The notes: generated from the sequence alone by a model not told the origin. Positions 34,189 through 43,323 are shown, numbered from the stretch's first letter. The stretch is 64,000 bases of DNA from Gallaecimonas mangrovi (GCF_003367375.1 NZ_CP031416.1:379501-443500); one strand, 5' to 3'. Made by a program: numbers and translations.

Positions 34189-35064
34189 TCATATATCAAT
34201 ACCAATAAAACGTCTGGCCACAAAACCGATGGCAAAGGAAATAACGGCAACGCCAAAAGTCAGCATGATCATGCTGACAAAGCGCGACCGAAACGGCGCT
34301 TCCTTGGCCACGGAAATGTAAAAGCTGTACAGCCAAATCGCCAGCGCTGCGAAGGCGAACATCACCGCTAATGCCAGCCACATGCTGTGGAACAGAAAAA
34401 ACGGCATCACCAGAAAAAGTGTGGTCACCACGTAGGCGCCACCGGTGTTAAGGGCATAGATACGCGGTTTGATGTTGGTGTCGTTACTTTCCTTGGATTC
34501 TAAATAGGCAGAGCCTGCCATCGATAGGCTGGCGGCAATACCCATAATAAGGCCGGTAACGCCAACGGTGGCTGTTTTATTGAAGGCCAGCGCCACGCCC
34601 GATAGCGTGCCGGTTAGTTCGACTAAGGCGTCATTCATGCCAAGCACTATGGCGCCAGCATAATCGAGTTTGCTGTCGTGCAACATGCTGATAAGGCGGT
34701 TTTCGTGGCGAGTTTCCTGCTCGTAGATACGCCGGGCTTGTGGGTACTGCGCCTCTAATTCCAGGTAGAACGCTTCAGCGTCAATCTCCCGGCTTTCCAT
34801 GTACTTGGCGGCAAAGGTAGAGCCTAACAGCTTGATAAGCAGCAGATAGAACATCACCAAGTAACGGGAAGGCGTGCAATCCTTGCCGGTAATAGATTGG
34901 CAAAAGTGGTAGTGATTTTTTTCCTCGGCAGCGATTTTTCTAAGTAGCTTGGCGTTATGGACATCGGCAGTATTTCTGGCCAGCAGGGTGTAGATAGCAA
35001 AATCGTTGATCTCATTTTGCTGTTGTACCAGCGCTTTGGCTTTTATCTGCTCGCTAACTGCCAT
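34189..35064 (-). CDS. Ferritin-like (rubrerythrin) - VIT1/CCC1 iron transporter fusion
   Basis: A 291-aa membrane protein. Residues 1-140 form an EF/rubrerythrin-like four-helix domain with carboxylate ligands (NEINDF, AAEEKNHYHF, ETRHENRL). Residues 145-290 form a VIT1/CCC1 domain (YAGAIVLGMNDALVELTGTLSGV, then four more helices). The layout resembles the membrane ferritin MbfA, which exports iron in alphaproteobacteria. Iron or manganese efflux is the best guess. ATG 35064 follows GAGGAGCC. Confidence 0.85.
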   Translation of the reverse strand: MAVSEQIKAKALVQQQNEINDFAIYTLLARNTADVHNAKLLRKIAAEEKNHYHFCQSITGKDCTPSRYLVMFYLLLIKLLGSTFAAKYMESREIDAEAFYLELEAQYPQARRIYEQETRHENRLISMLHDSKLDYAGAIVLGMNDALVELTGTLSGVALAFNKTATVGVTGLIMGIAASLSMAGSAYLESKESNDTNIKPRIYALNTGGAYVVTTLFLVMPFFLFHSMWLALAVMFAFAALAIWLYSFYISVAKEAPFRSRFVSMIMLTFGVAVISFAIGFVARRFIGIDI

Positions 35065-35553
35065 CTGAGGCTCCTCTATTGGCCATTTTATCCGTAACCG
35101 CTCAAGGGGGAATATCAGCCTTCAGGGCAGAGTTTGGCGCCTGTGAGCTGAAAAAATGCCAGCAAAGATTGGAAGCGGTGCCAATAAAGGCTACCCTGCG
35201 TCGTCTTCGGGGCGATCCGGCTTTTAGAAAGGCCGCCTGTTGTTTTGAGCCCTGATGCGGCAAAGCGATTGACTGGTTAATACAATAACTACCGTACCCT
35301 AGCCATAAAAAGAGTGCCATGAGCATCGGCTACCGGTCAGTCGTCATCACTACATTTTGTATAGTGCGCCTTGCCTGACCGCTGGCGCCAGTGGCAAATC
35401 GCCATATCCTGGGTTTGACCCAGCCGCTTTACCCAGGCCTGACAGGTAATGTCAGGCTGCTTAGATGAGGCCATCCCCAAAGGGTGGCGACTTTGATGTT
35501 TATGGCCGGGGCGGCCAGGCATCATCATGGGTTAATGAATAACGGTACGGTAC
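35065..35553. other. Intergenic region upstream of glk
   Basis: About 490 bases holding the glk promoter. Besides the doubtful minus-strand frame at 35337-35474 I see no gene. Short inverted repeats (GACATTAC/GTAATGTC-type near 35440) are present. Confidence 0.4.
35337..35474 (-). CDS. Doubtful small ORF (45 codons)
   Basis: Frame MASSKQPDITCQ...CHWRQRSGKAHYTKCSDDD, with an in-frame ATG at 35528 giving 63 codons. Codon use looks like that of real genes and it has three Cys, but there is no ribosome site and no family is recognised. Confidence 0.25.
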   Translation of the reverse strand: MASSKQPDITCQAWVKRLGQTQDMAICHWRQRSGKAHYTKCSDDD

Positions 35554-36531
35554 ATGGTTACGCAGACATCTTCTTTCGTCGTCGCTGACATTGGCGGCAC
35601 CAACGCACGCTTTGGCCTGGTCACCGGCAAAACAGACGGCCGCTTCGATATTGTTCACCAAGAGCGCTATGCCAGCAGCGACTTTGCCGATATGCAGTCA
35701 CTGGTGGCCTGTTATTTAGAAAGCGTTGCTGATTATGCTCCCAAGCACGTTTGTCTGGCAGTTGCCGGCCCTGTGGGCGGTGACGAAGTGCGCCTTACTA
35801 ACCTTTCCTGGCATTTTTCTATTAAGGCGATTCGTGAAAACCTTGGCCTGGTGCAGTTAGAAGTGATTAATGACTTCGTGGCTTACGCTAACTCCATCCC
35901 ACTGCTGCCGCCGCAGGCCCTGGTGCAGGTACGAGACGGCAAGCCTCTTGAAAGTGCCCCTATCGCCGTGCTCGGGCCAGGTACTGGCCTTGGAGTGGCA
36001 AGTCTTATTCCCAGCCAAGATGGCAGCTGGTCTGCTATCGCCTGTGAAGGTGGCCATATTGCCTTGTCGGCAGCCACCGAAATGCAGCGTAAGGTATTAA
36101 ATGCCCTAGCTGAAGACTTAGATTTTGTGTCGGCAGAGCGGGCGCTTTCTGGCTCAGGGTTACCGAATCTGTATCGGGCCGTTGCCAAGGTACGTGGTGT
36201 GACGCCCAAGAAATTAAGCTCGGCGGATATCAGCGAAATGGCCCTGGACGGCGAACCCACCTGCTACGAAACCCTGAGTCTTTTTTGTGAGTGGTTAGGG
36301 GGCATGGCGGCGGATATTGCCTTGGCGCAAGGTGCGCGTGGCGGGCTTTATCTTGGCGGCGGTATCCTGCCGCGCTTCTTGGAATTTTTCTTGAAGAGTA
36401 ACTTTGTAAAGGGCTTTACCAATAAAGGGGTCATGTCTGATTACATGAGCGAGATCCCCGTTTATTTAGCGATTGAAACCCACTCGGCGTTAACCGGTGC
36501 CGCCGCCTGGTTAGACTCGCATAAGGTTTAA
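35554..36531 (+). CDS. glk: Glucokinase
   Basis: A 325-aa cytoplasmic glucokinase of the bacterial Glk family. Phosphate-binding ADIGGTNARFGLV (11-23), substrate region LSWHFSIKAIRENLGL, VINDFVAYA with catalytic Asp, PGTGLGVA and CEGGHIAL. ATP:glucose phosphorylation feeds glycolysis. Its role fits with the OprB porin 2 kb upstream. Confidence 0.95.
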   Translation: MVTQTSSFVVADIGGTNARFGLVTGKTDGRFDIVHQERYASSDFADMQSLVACYLESVADYAPKHVCLAVAGPVGGDEVRLTNLSWHFSIKAIRENLGLVQLEVINDFVAYANSIPLLPPQALVQVRDGKPLESAPIAVLGPGTGLGVASLIPSQDGSWSAIACEGGHIALSAATEMQRKVLNALAEDLDFVSAERALSGSGLPNLYRAVAKVRGVTPKKLSSADISEMALDGEPTCYETLSLFCEWLGGMAADIALAQGARGGLYLGGGILPRFLEFFLKSNFVKGFTNKGVMSDYMSEIPVYLAIETHSALTGAAAWLDSHKV

Positions 36532-36572
36532 TTATTAAATCCATAAAGTGAATATATTTTATTTATGGTGGA

Positions 36573-36630
36573 GCCGACCTTTATGATGTGAACCTTGTTA
36601 ATACGAGGTATCACCATGATAGAGGTCGGC
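36573..36630 (+). promoter_or_regulatory. Long hairpin over the ribosome site and start codon of the YnfM-like gene
   Basis: GCCGACCT (36573-36580) pairs with AGGTCGGC (36623-36630). Inside, TAT/ATA, ATG/CAT, GTGA/TCAC and ACCT/AGGT continue the stem with small bulges and one G-G mismatch. The inner strand holds the GAGGT ribosome site and ATG 36616. Such a structure would block initiation unless melted or bound. Confidence 0.5.
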
Positions 36631-37818
36631 ACTAAAGCCTTTTGGCGTATGACCCTGGCCATGAGCCTGGGCTCCTTCCTGATTTTTGCCAACCTGTATT
36701 TTACCCAGCCACTGTTGCCGTTATTGGCCCGTGAATTCAACGTCTCGCCGCTGACTGCCTCGTACAGTTTTACCTTGAGCACCCTGATGATGGGTTTCTC
36801 CCTGCTGCTTTATGGCCCGCTTTCCGATGCCCTTGGTCGCCGGGTCATTATGCTCGCTACCATGCTGGGGGCTGTTGTGTGCACCTTGTTGTTGTCTCAG
36901 GTTCATAGCTTCGCAGCCTTGCTCATGTTGCGTGCCTTACAAGGTTTTTGCCTTGGTGGCTTACCGGCGATAGCCATTGCGTATATGGGCGACGAAATGA
37001 GCCGTAAAGCTTTGGTGTCGGCGGTGGGCTTTTATATTGGTGCCAACAGCCTGGGTGGGATCAGCGGCCGGCTATTGGGCGGCTTTTTGGCCGATACCCT
37101 AGGCTGGCAAAGCGGTTTTGCGGTTTGTGGGGTACTGACATTACTGCTGATGGGCATCTTTGCCTGGTTGCTGCCAGCCAGTCGCCAATTTGTGCCGAAA
37201 AAGCTGCACCCCAAACAAATGGTGCGCGACCTTGCTGGCCACCTGACCAATCCGCTGTTGCTGGTGAGCTACGCCATTGGTGGCCTTAATTTCTTTATCT
37301 TCGTCAACCAATACAGCTTTTTGACATTCAGGCTTTCTGACGCCCCTTACAACTTGCCTACCCGTTACTTGGGGCTGCTGTTTTTAACCTATCTTTCCGG
37401 CACCCTTGGCTCTTCCCTGTCTGGCCGCGCGGCGGCTCGGTTTAGTCAGCCGGTGGTGATGATGATGGGCATCAGTTTTATGATGGTTGGTACTGTTATC
37501 AGCCTGGCCAGTAGCGTTAGCCTTATCATGCTGGGCTTTTTATTCAGCGCCTTTGGCTTTTTCCTCTGCCATGCCAATGTCTCGAGCTGGGTGAGCCACA
37601 ATGCCAAGCAGGCAAAGGCGAGCGCCTCATCATTGTATTTGGTGTTTTACTACCTTGGGGCCAGCCTGGGCGGCACTTATTTGGCCCCTTTTTGGCACCA
37701 CGGCCAGTGGCCGGGCATTGTGTTGGGGTCACTCATAGTGCTGGTGGTTACCTTTGGACTGTGCTTGGTGCTGCGCCGTTTTGTGCTGCGCAGTAACCCA
37801 TCCCTGGTTACCAACTAA
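36616..37818 (+). CDS. MFS transporter, YnfM family
   Basis: A 400-aa 12-helix inner-membrane transporter. LIFANLYFTQPLLPLLAREF, motif A GPLSDALGRRVIM, MLRALQGFCLGGLPAIAIAYMGDE and VGFYIGANSLGGISGR are typical of YnfM-type (arabinose polymer/drug-like) exporters. Substrate unknown. ATG 36616 is chosen over TTG 36595. It overlaps the convergent GNAT gene by 11 bases. A hairpin covers its start. Confidence 0.88.
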   Translation: MIEVGTKAFWRMTLAMSLGSFLIFANLYFTQPLLPLLAREFNVSPLTASYSFTLSTLMMGFSLLLYGPLSDALGRRVIMLATMLGAVVCTLLLSQVHSFAALLMLRALQGFCLGGLPAIAIAYMGDEMSRKALVSAVGFYIGANSLGGISGRLLGGFLADTLGWQSGFAVCGVLTLLLMGIFAWLLPASRQFVPKKLHPKQMVRDLAGHLTNPLLLVSYAIGGLNFFIFVNQYSFLTFRLSDAPYNLPTRYLGLLFLTYLSGTLGSSLSGRAAARFSQPVVMMMGISFMMVGTVISLASSVSLIMLGFLFSAFGFFLCHANVSSWVSHNAKQAKASASSLYLVFYYLGASLGGTYLAPFWHHGQWPGIVLGSLIVLVVTFGLCLVLRRFVLRSNPSLVTN

Positions 37819-38251
37819 AGTAACGGCGCGACTTGCCTGACACCATTAGCAGCTGGTTGACGCCGCTTTCGCTATCAAGCACTTCTTTTACCGGGTGGTA
37901 GCCTAAGTGTTTAAAAAAGCCGGTAGCGGCACCTGCGTCGCTCAGCAGTTGCACCTCTAGGTCCGGATGACGGCTAATGCAGTAATAGAGCAGCGCCCTG
38001 CCAATACCGGTTTTTTGCATCATCGGGCTTACCGCCAGTGCGGATAATTTATCGCTCTTTAGCACCACAAAGCCGCGTATTGAGCGAACGTCATACACGT
38101 AAACCTCGCTAGCCGGTAGCAGGCTTTGCTGCAGCCAATGCGCAAAGCGTTGCCAGTCGTTGGTAACCAAGGTTGGGTTAAGCTGGTTGGCCACTTCGGA
38201 CCAGAGCGCCAAAATGGTTGGATGATCGGAAAGCTGTGCCTCGCGGATCAT
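37808..38251 (-). CDS. GNAT-family N-acetyltransferase
   Basis: A 147-residue acetyltransferase: REAQLSDHPTILALW start, SALAVSPMMQKTGIGRALL (acetyl-CoA loop), and GFFKHLGYHPV. Acceptor unknown. ATG 38251 follows AGGAG at eight bases. It overlaps the MFS gene convergently. Confidence 0.85.
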   Translation of the reverse strand: MIREAQLSDHPTILALWSEVANQLNPTLVTNDWQRFAHWLQQSLLPASEVYVYDVRSIRGFVVLKSDKLSALAVSPMMQKTGIGRALLYYCISRHPDLEVQLLSDAGAATGFFKHLGYHPVKEVLDSESGVNQLLMVSGKSRRYFSW

Positions 38252-38448
38252 GGCTTTGCTCCTAGAGATGACGCAACCAAGGTAATGCAGAGCCGAGCTT
38301 GGCCGAAGCAGGCTTTAGTAACAGATTGTTGAAGTTCGCCTGTTTGAACAAACTCGTACAAGGTTTGACGCACTTAGACACAACTTCGGTGCTAACCGAA
38401 GCTTAGGCGGCAATTGTGGCAGTACTTGGCAACAAGAAAAAACGCGGT

Positions 38449-38865
38449 TTAAGGCAGCTGATAAAGTGCTTTTAAGCGCGGCAGGTTGGCAGGCCCTTCG
38501 GCCTTGTTGTTGGGATAATCCTGGGCGCTGGTATCACGGCTGACCAAGGCCAGATATTGGCGCTGGGCTTCGCGTTCCAGGCGCAGTTCCATCTCTTTTA
38601 ATTGTTGGTATTGCTCAGTGTTAAGGGCGGTTTTTAATTGCTGGCGCAACTGCCGGTAGGGCGTTAACCACTGCGCTTGCATGCGCCTGCTTTCGCTCAG
38701 TAATGCTAGCCAAGTGGCTTGTTCAAGGTACAGGGCTTCTTCGTCTAGCCAGGCGGCCAGTAAATAAAGGTTCACGTCCAGATGATGGCTTTGCTGCCAG
38801 CCCAGCAGTGTCTTTTCCCACTTTGGGTAAACCGCTAAGCAATAATCCCAGAAGGTTTCACTCAT
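38449..38865 (-). CDS. TIGR02444/DUF2390 family protein
   Basis: A 138-residue cytoplasmic helical protein beginning with FWDYCLAVYPKWEKTLLGWQ and NLYLLAAWLDEE, the DUF2390 pattern. Function unknown. ATG overlaps the yheS TGA (ATGA); the yheS-DUF2390 pairing recurs in gammaproteobacteria (from memory). Confidence 0.85.
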   Translation of the reverse strand: MSETFWDYCLAVYPKWEKTLLGWQQSHHLDVNLYLLAAWLDEEALYLEQATWLALLSESRRMQAQWLTPYRQLRQQLKTALNTEQYQQLKEMELRLEREAQRQYLALVSRDTSAQDYPNNKAEGPANLPRLKALYQLP

Positions 38866-40778
38866 GCCAGGTTTTCCTCAAAGGCGCTATTAAGCGCCTC
38901 TAATTGCTCAGACAGTTCCATCCACGCCATTTCCACTGTTTCCAATTCTGCTTTGGCGTCACCTTGCGCTTTCAGTAACTCGGTGAGTTCGGCTTTATTG
39001 GCTGCTTCATAAATGTCAGCTTCACCCAGGCGGCTTTCGATACCGGCGAGCTTTTCGCTTAAGTTCGCCATAGTTTGGTCGAGCTTGTCGATTTTTTGTT
39101 TAAGGGGCCGAGTTTGGGTGCGATGTTCGGCTTCAAGGCGTTTACGGTCTTTGCGCGACTGCGCCGAGTTATCTTTGCTATCGCCTGCAACGGTGTCGCT
39201 TGCGGCCTTTTCGCGGTCTTTCAGCCATTTGTGATAATCGTCGAGGTCGCCATCAAAAGCGGCTACCTCACCGTGAGACACCCTTAAGAAGGTGTCGGTG
39301 GTGGTGCGCAGCAAATGCCGGTCGTGGGAAACAATCACCATGGCACCATCGAAATCTTGCAGCGCCAAGGTCAGTGCTTCGCGCATTTCCAAATCAAGGT
39401 GGTTGGTTGGTTCATCCAGCAGCAACAGGTTAGGGCGCTGCCATACAATCAGCGCCAGTGCCAAACGTGCTTTTTCACCGCCAGAGAAGGGGGCTATTGG
39501 GTCTAAGGCTTTGTCGCCACGAAAGTCAAAATGGCCGAGAAAGTCGCGCAGTTCCTGCTCGCGGGTTTGCGGGGCGAGACGTTGCAAATGCAATAGCGCC
39601 GAAGCGCTGGCATCGAGGTATTCCAGCTGATGCTGGGCAAAATAGCCCACTTTCAAACCCTGGGCTGCCACCAAGTCGCCACAGAGCGCCTGCAGATCTC
39701 CTGCCAAAAACTTAATCAGCGTCGATTTACCGGCGCCATTGGGGCCCAACAGGCCAATGCGTTCTCCTGGCTGCAGGCGCAAGCTAACGTTGCTTAAAAT
39801 GGCATTTTCGCCATAACCCAGGCTCACCTTGTCGATAGCCAACAGCGGCGAGGGCAAGGTAGTGGCGTTTTCAAAACGAAACGAGAAGGGCGAATCAACA
39901 TGGGCCGCTTGCAGCTCTTCCATACGTTCCAGGGCTTTAATGCGGCTTTGTGCCTGGCGGGCCTTGGTGGCCTTGGCCTTGAAACGGTCGATAAAGCTTT
40001 GCAGGTGAGCGCGCTGGCTTTGTTGGCGCTCGAACATGGCTTGCTGCTGGGCGAGGCGGGCAGCGCGTTGGCGTTCAAAGCTCTCGTAGTTGCCGGTGTA
40101 GCTGTTGAGCTTGTTGTGTTCGACATAGACGATATGGGTGACCACGTCATCAAGAAAGTCGCGGTCATGGGAAATCAGCAGCAAGGTACCCTGGTAGCTA
40201 TTTAGCCAGTCGGCCAGCCAAAACACTGCATCCAAGTCCAAGTGGTTGGTTGGTTCGTCCAAAAGCAAGAGATCGGAAGGGCAAATAAGCGCTTGAGCCA
40301 GGTTTAGGCGCATCCGCCAACCGCCGGAAAACGCCGACACCGGCCGCTTCTCGTCACCGCCGTTAAAGCCCAAGCCATGCAGTAAAGCGCCAGCGCGCGC
40401 ATGAATATCGTAGCCGCCAGCCTGCTCTAAATCGGCCATTAAGCGGGCAATGGCGTTGCCGTCGTTTTTAGCCTGCGCTGTTGCCAGCTGCGCTTCAATG
40501 TGGCGAAAACGGGTGTCACCGTCCATCACATAATCTATGGCGCTGCGCTCAAGAGCCGGGGTTTCCTGCTTCACCGAGGCAATGGTCCAGTTGGCGGGCA
40601 ATTTTACGTCGCCGCCATCAACTTCCAGCTCGCCGCGCAGCAGCGCAAACAAGGTGGATTTGCCACAGCCATTGGCACCCACTAAGCCAATGCGCTGGCC
40701 AGCGTGAACAGTGAGATTGGCGCCATCAAAGAGTTTCTGGCCGCCGCGGATCAATTGCAGGTCTTGAAGGTGTATCAT
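38862..40778 (-). CDS. yheS: ABC-F ATPase YheS
   Basis: A 638-aa soluble ABC-F protein with two ATPase domains. First: GANGCGKST, SGGWRMR, LLLLDEPTNHLD. Second: GPNGAGKST, SGGEKAR, LLLLDEPTNHLD. A linker (about 235-300) and a C-terminal charged coiled coil (about 530-635) follow the YheS/Uup layout. ABC-F proteins act on ribosomes stalled in translation. No membrane segments are present. Confidence 0.94.
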   Translation of the reverse strand: MIHLQDLQLIRGGQKLFDGANLTVHAGQRIGLVGANGCGKSTLFALLRGELEVDGGDVKLPANWTIASVKQETPALERSAIDYVMDGDTRFRHIEAQLATAQAKNDGNAIARLMADLEQAGGYDIHARAGALLHGLGFNGGDEKRPVSAFSGGWRMRLNLAQALICPSDLLLLDEPTNHLDLDAVFWLADWLNSYQGTLLLISHDRDFLDDVVTHIVYVEHNKLNSYTGNYESFERQRAARLAQQQAMFERQQSQRAHLQSFIDRFKAKATKARQAQSRIKALERMEELQAAHVDSPFSFRFENATTLPSPLLAIDKVSLGYGENAILSNVSLRLQPGERIGLLGPNGAGKSTLIKFLAGDLQALCGDLVAAQGLKVGYFAQHQLEYLDASASALLHLQRLAPQTREQELRDFLGHFDFRGDKALDPIAPFSGGEKARLALALIVWQRPNLLLLDEPTNHLDLEMREALTLALQDFDGAMVIVSHDRHLLRTTTDTFLRVSHGEVAAFDGDLDDYHKWLKDREKAASDTVAGDSKDNSAQSRKDRKRLEAEHRTQTRPLKQKIDKLDQTMANLSEKLAGIESRLGEADIYEAANKAELTELLKAQGDAKAELETVEMAWMELSEQLEALNSAFEENLA

Positions 40779-40831
40779 GTGCGGTCTACGTCTGCCGTAA
40801 TGTCGGCAATCCTACTAGGTTGGGAGTCAGT

Positions 40832-41032
40832 ATGGCAAAGCGCCGTTTTATCGCCGGGGCTAAATGCCCGCAGTGCGAAGAGCAAGACAGCATTCAGCTG
40901 ATTATTGAAAATAACATCGAGCGCATCGAATGTGTCGCTTGCGGGTATAAGCAAACCCAAACCAGCCGTGATACCGAAAGCGCGGCCAAGGGCGAAAAAG
41001 ACAATATTATCGGCCTTTTTAAACCGGAATAA
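40832..41032 (+). CDS. yheV: YheV-family zinc-ribbon protein
   Basis: A 66-residue protein with C-P-Q-C (about 12-15) and C-V-A-C (about 34-37) zinc ligands, start MAKRRFIAGAKCPQC and end GLFKPE. Function unknown. ATG 40832 follows GGGAG. E. coli yheV lies near slyD/slyX, as it does here near slyX. Confidence 0.9.
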   Translation: MAKRRFIAGAKCPQCEEQDSIQLIIENNIERIECVACGYKQTQTSRDTESAAKGEKDNIIGLFKPE

Positions 41033-41056
41033 AGCGCCACAGGCGCTTTATTTTTA
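41031..41056 (+). terminator. Intrinsic terminator after yheV
   Basis: AAAGCGCC-aca-GGCGCTTT stem with ATTTTTA downstream. Confidence 0.75.
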
Positions 41057-41260
41057 ATAGTGGGGTGGCGGCGTTTCTTCGTGCTCTTCGGCGATTTGGT
41101 TGCCCTGCGCCCCTTTGAGTTTTTTCGCTAAATAGGCGAGCTGCTCGCGCTGTTTTTTCACGGTGTCTTGAAGGCTCGCCATTTCATCTGACAGCTCTTG
41201 CAAAGCCAGTTCCTGAAAGGCTAGACGGCTTTCTAGATCGTTTAAACGCTCATCACTCAT
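41054..41260 (-). CDS. slyX: SlyX family protein
   Basis: A 68-residue coiled-coil protein: LESRLAFQELALQELSDEMASLQ, and PPPHY at the end, as in all SlyX. Function unknown. Its ATG overlaps the WD40 lipoprotein stop by eight bases, so the two are co-translated. Confidence 0.93.
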   Translation of the reverse strand: MSDERLNDLESRLAFQELALQELSDEMASLQDTVKKQREQLAYLAKKLKGAQGNQIAEEHEETPPPHY

Positions 41261-42329
41261 TCGATTTCTCCAGCGACCAGGCCTCTAAAAGGCCGGCGGA
41301 GCTTACCGAATATAGGCGGCCTTTGGCAAAGCCTAAACCGTAAACCACCGCTGATCTGGGACCATAGCCTTTGGCAATGCCTACTTCGTGGTGCCAAATA
41401 CGCTGGCCGGTATTGGTATCCCACAGCAGCAGTTGCCGCGCAGGGCCACCGGTTGCCAGTTCTTTGCCGTCATTGGTAAAGCGGGCGCTGGTAAAAAGCT
41501 CCTGCTTTTTCTTGGTCGCCAGCCGAGTTTTGATTTTGCCGCTTTGGATATCCCAAATGGCGGCCTGGTTGGCCGCATCATCAACAAAGGCATAACGGCC
41601 GTCGTCGGTCATGGTTACCAGCACCACCCGGTTCTTGGCCGGGAAGCGGCGCATGACTTGGCCACTTTGCGAATTCCAAAGCAGCGCTTGGTGGTCATTG
41701 CCGCCAGAGAGTACATAAAGGCCATTGGGCGACATGGCAATGGAGTTGATTTTTTCACTATGGCCAAGAAATTCCAGGCGCCGCCCGGTGATGCGATTAA
41801 AGTGCACTATCACCCCGTCTGAACGGGCAATGGCAATGAAATTACCACCGTCTGATACGGCGATATCTCGGATGGTTTGCACCGGGCTGCGATAAGGCTG
41901 GCTTTGTGGTGGCTTGCCGTCAAAACTGCCTGCTTGCCAAAAGCCCAAGTTCTCGCCGTCTTTAGTGCGCCACAGCGCAACACGAATTTGGTCGGCTGTG
42001 ACGAGGTATTGGCCGTTAGGTGAAAAACGGGCCAGTGTGACTGGCAGCGGCGTATTGGGAACGCGGGTATCGGGCTTGTAGCCGTCTCGGGTAAGGGCTT
42101 TTTCGTCGGGGGGCGCAACATTCATTTGCAAGTGATAACGCGGCTTTTGGGTATTGAGATCCCAGACCACCACCCCTTCAGGATCGCCGCTTACGGTGAC
42201 TAAATCACCCTGCTCACTGATATCACCAGCGTAGGCGCCGTCACCGACCAATGGCCAGCTGGCAACAGATTGAGGCCTGGGGCTGCACCCAAACAGCAAC
42301 ACAACGCACAACAAAAGGAGTCTTGGCAT
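41253..42329 (-). CDS. WD40-repeat lipoprotein
   Basis: A 358-aa predicted lipoprotein: hydrophobic start with lipobox LLFGC, Cys at about residue 15. A beta-propeller follows with repeated WD-type ends (VVWDLNTQ, ALWRTKDG, LLWNSQSG, AIWDIQSG, LLWDTNTG) and a GHSEKINSIAMSPNGLYVLSGG blade. Likely an envelope-located protein-interaction scaffold. It is divergent from fkpA and upstream of slyX. Confidence 0.85.
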   Translation of the reverse strand: MPRLLLLCVVLLFGCSPRPQSVASWPLVGDGAYAGDISEQGDLVTVSGDPEGVVVWDLNTQKPRYHLQMNVAPPDEKALTRDGYKPDTRVPNTPLPVTLARFSPNGQYLVTADQIRVALWRTKDGENLGFWQAGSFDGKPPQSQPYRSPVQTIRDIAVSDGGNFIAIARSDGVIVHFNRITGRRLEFLGHSEKINSIAMSPNGLYVLSGGNDHQALLWNSQSGQVMRRFPAKNRVVLVTMTDDGRYAFVDDAANQAAIWDIQSGKIKTRLATKKKQELFTSARFTNDGKELATGGPARQLLLWDTNTGQRIWHHEVGIAKGYGPRSAVVYGLGFAKGRLYSVSSAGLLEAWSLEKSNE

Positions 42330-42418
42330 GATTTAATAATGCCTGGATTTATGTTTAGTATAAGAACTTTATCAGAGACGGAAGGGGAAGGCCCCTTTCA
42401 CTTAAGGAGCAACATTAT

Positions 42419-43189
42419 ATGAAACCCTGGTTTAAGCTGGCGGTTATCCCAGCCTTTGTGCTGGCAGTGACTGGCTGTCAACAACAAGAGCAAAAAGTCG
42501 AGAAGACAGCCGACAAAAAAGTTGAGTTGAAAACCGACCAAGATAAACAGGCTTATGCCATTGGTGCCAGCGTTGGCCAGTATATTCGCCAAACCATGGA
42601 CCAACAGGAAAAACTGGGTATCAAACTCAGCAAGGATATGGTGATCTCTGGTTTTGAAGATGCCTTCCACGAGAAAACCCAGCTCGACGCTGACGCCATT
42701 AAGGCTCAGCTGCAAGCGCTGGACAAAGAAGCCTCTGAAAAACAAGCGGCTAAGAGCAAGGCTGAAGCCGAGAAAAACAAAACTGCTGGTGAAAAATACC
42801 TGGCTGATAACGCCAAGAAAGACGGCGTAAAAGTCACTAAAGACGGCCTGCAGTACCAAGTGCTGAAAGAAGGCAAAGGTCCGCATCCGAAAGCCACTGA
42901 CCGCGTTACCGTGAACTACAAAGGTACCTTGATTGACGGTACTCAGTTCGACAGCTCCTATGACCGTGGCGAGCCTATTACTTTCGCTCTGAACCGCGTT
43001 ATTCCGGGCTGGACCGAAGGCGTGCAGCTGATGACCGTTGGTTCTAAATACCGTTTTGTGATCCCGGCTGACTTGGCCTACGGCGACCGCGATATGCAGA
43101 CCATTCCCCCGAACTCCACCCTGGTGTTTGAAGTGGAACTGCTGAAAATCGACAACGGCGACGACGCCAAAAAATCTGCCAAAAAATAA
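42419..43189 (+). CDS. fkpA: FKBP-type peptidyl-prolyl isomerase FkpA, lipoprotein form
   Basis: A 256-aa periplasmic prolyl isomerase and chaperone. N-terminal dimerisation domain (about 35-125, AYAIGASVGQYIRQ, then a Lys/Ala/Glu helix) and FKBP domain (about 145-245: VTVNYKGTLIDGTQFDSSYDRGEP, FALNRVIPGWTEGVQLM, FVIPADLAYGDR, LVFEVELL). Unlike E. coli FkpA the signal peptide ends in a lipobox (AVTGC, Cys20), so it should be membrane-anchored. AAGGAG precedes ATG 42419 by nine bases. Confidence 0.93.
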   Translation: MKPWFKLAVIPAFVLAVTGCQQQEQKVEKTADKKVELKTDQDKQAYAIGASVGQYIRQTMDQQEKLGIKLSKDMVISGFEDAFHEKTQLDADAIKAQLQALDKEASEKQAAKSKAEAEKNKTAGEKYLADNAKKDGVKVTKDGLQYQVLKEGKGPHPKATDRVTVNYKGTLIDGTQFDSSYDRGEPITFALNRVIPGWTEGVQLMTVGSKYRFVIPADLAYGDRDMQTIPPNSTLVFEVELLKIDNGDDAKKSAKK

Positions 43190-43203
43190 GGCAGCAAGCT
43201 TTT

Positions 43204-43231
43204 AAAAAGCCCGGCTTAGGCCGGGCTTTTT
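43204..43231 (+). terminator. Intrinsic terminator after fkpA
   Basis: AAAAGCCCGGC-ttag-GCCGGGCTTTT stem with T tail. Confidence 0.9.
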
Positions 43232-43323
43232 GTTGGTTGGTAAGGCATAAGTGAAAGAGCCAAAATAACATTTGCACATTTAGTGCGATATTTGCATAAA
43301 GAGTGACGAATTGAGACTATACG

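Noticed and set aside
35102-35326. 74-codon minus-strand frame upstream of glk
   Set aside because: Arg-rich low-complexity middle, no ribosome site, no known family.
38384-38401. CTTCGGT-gcta-ACCGAAG hairpin
   Set aside because: No T run on either strand and too short to call regulatory alone.
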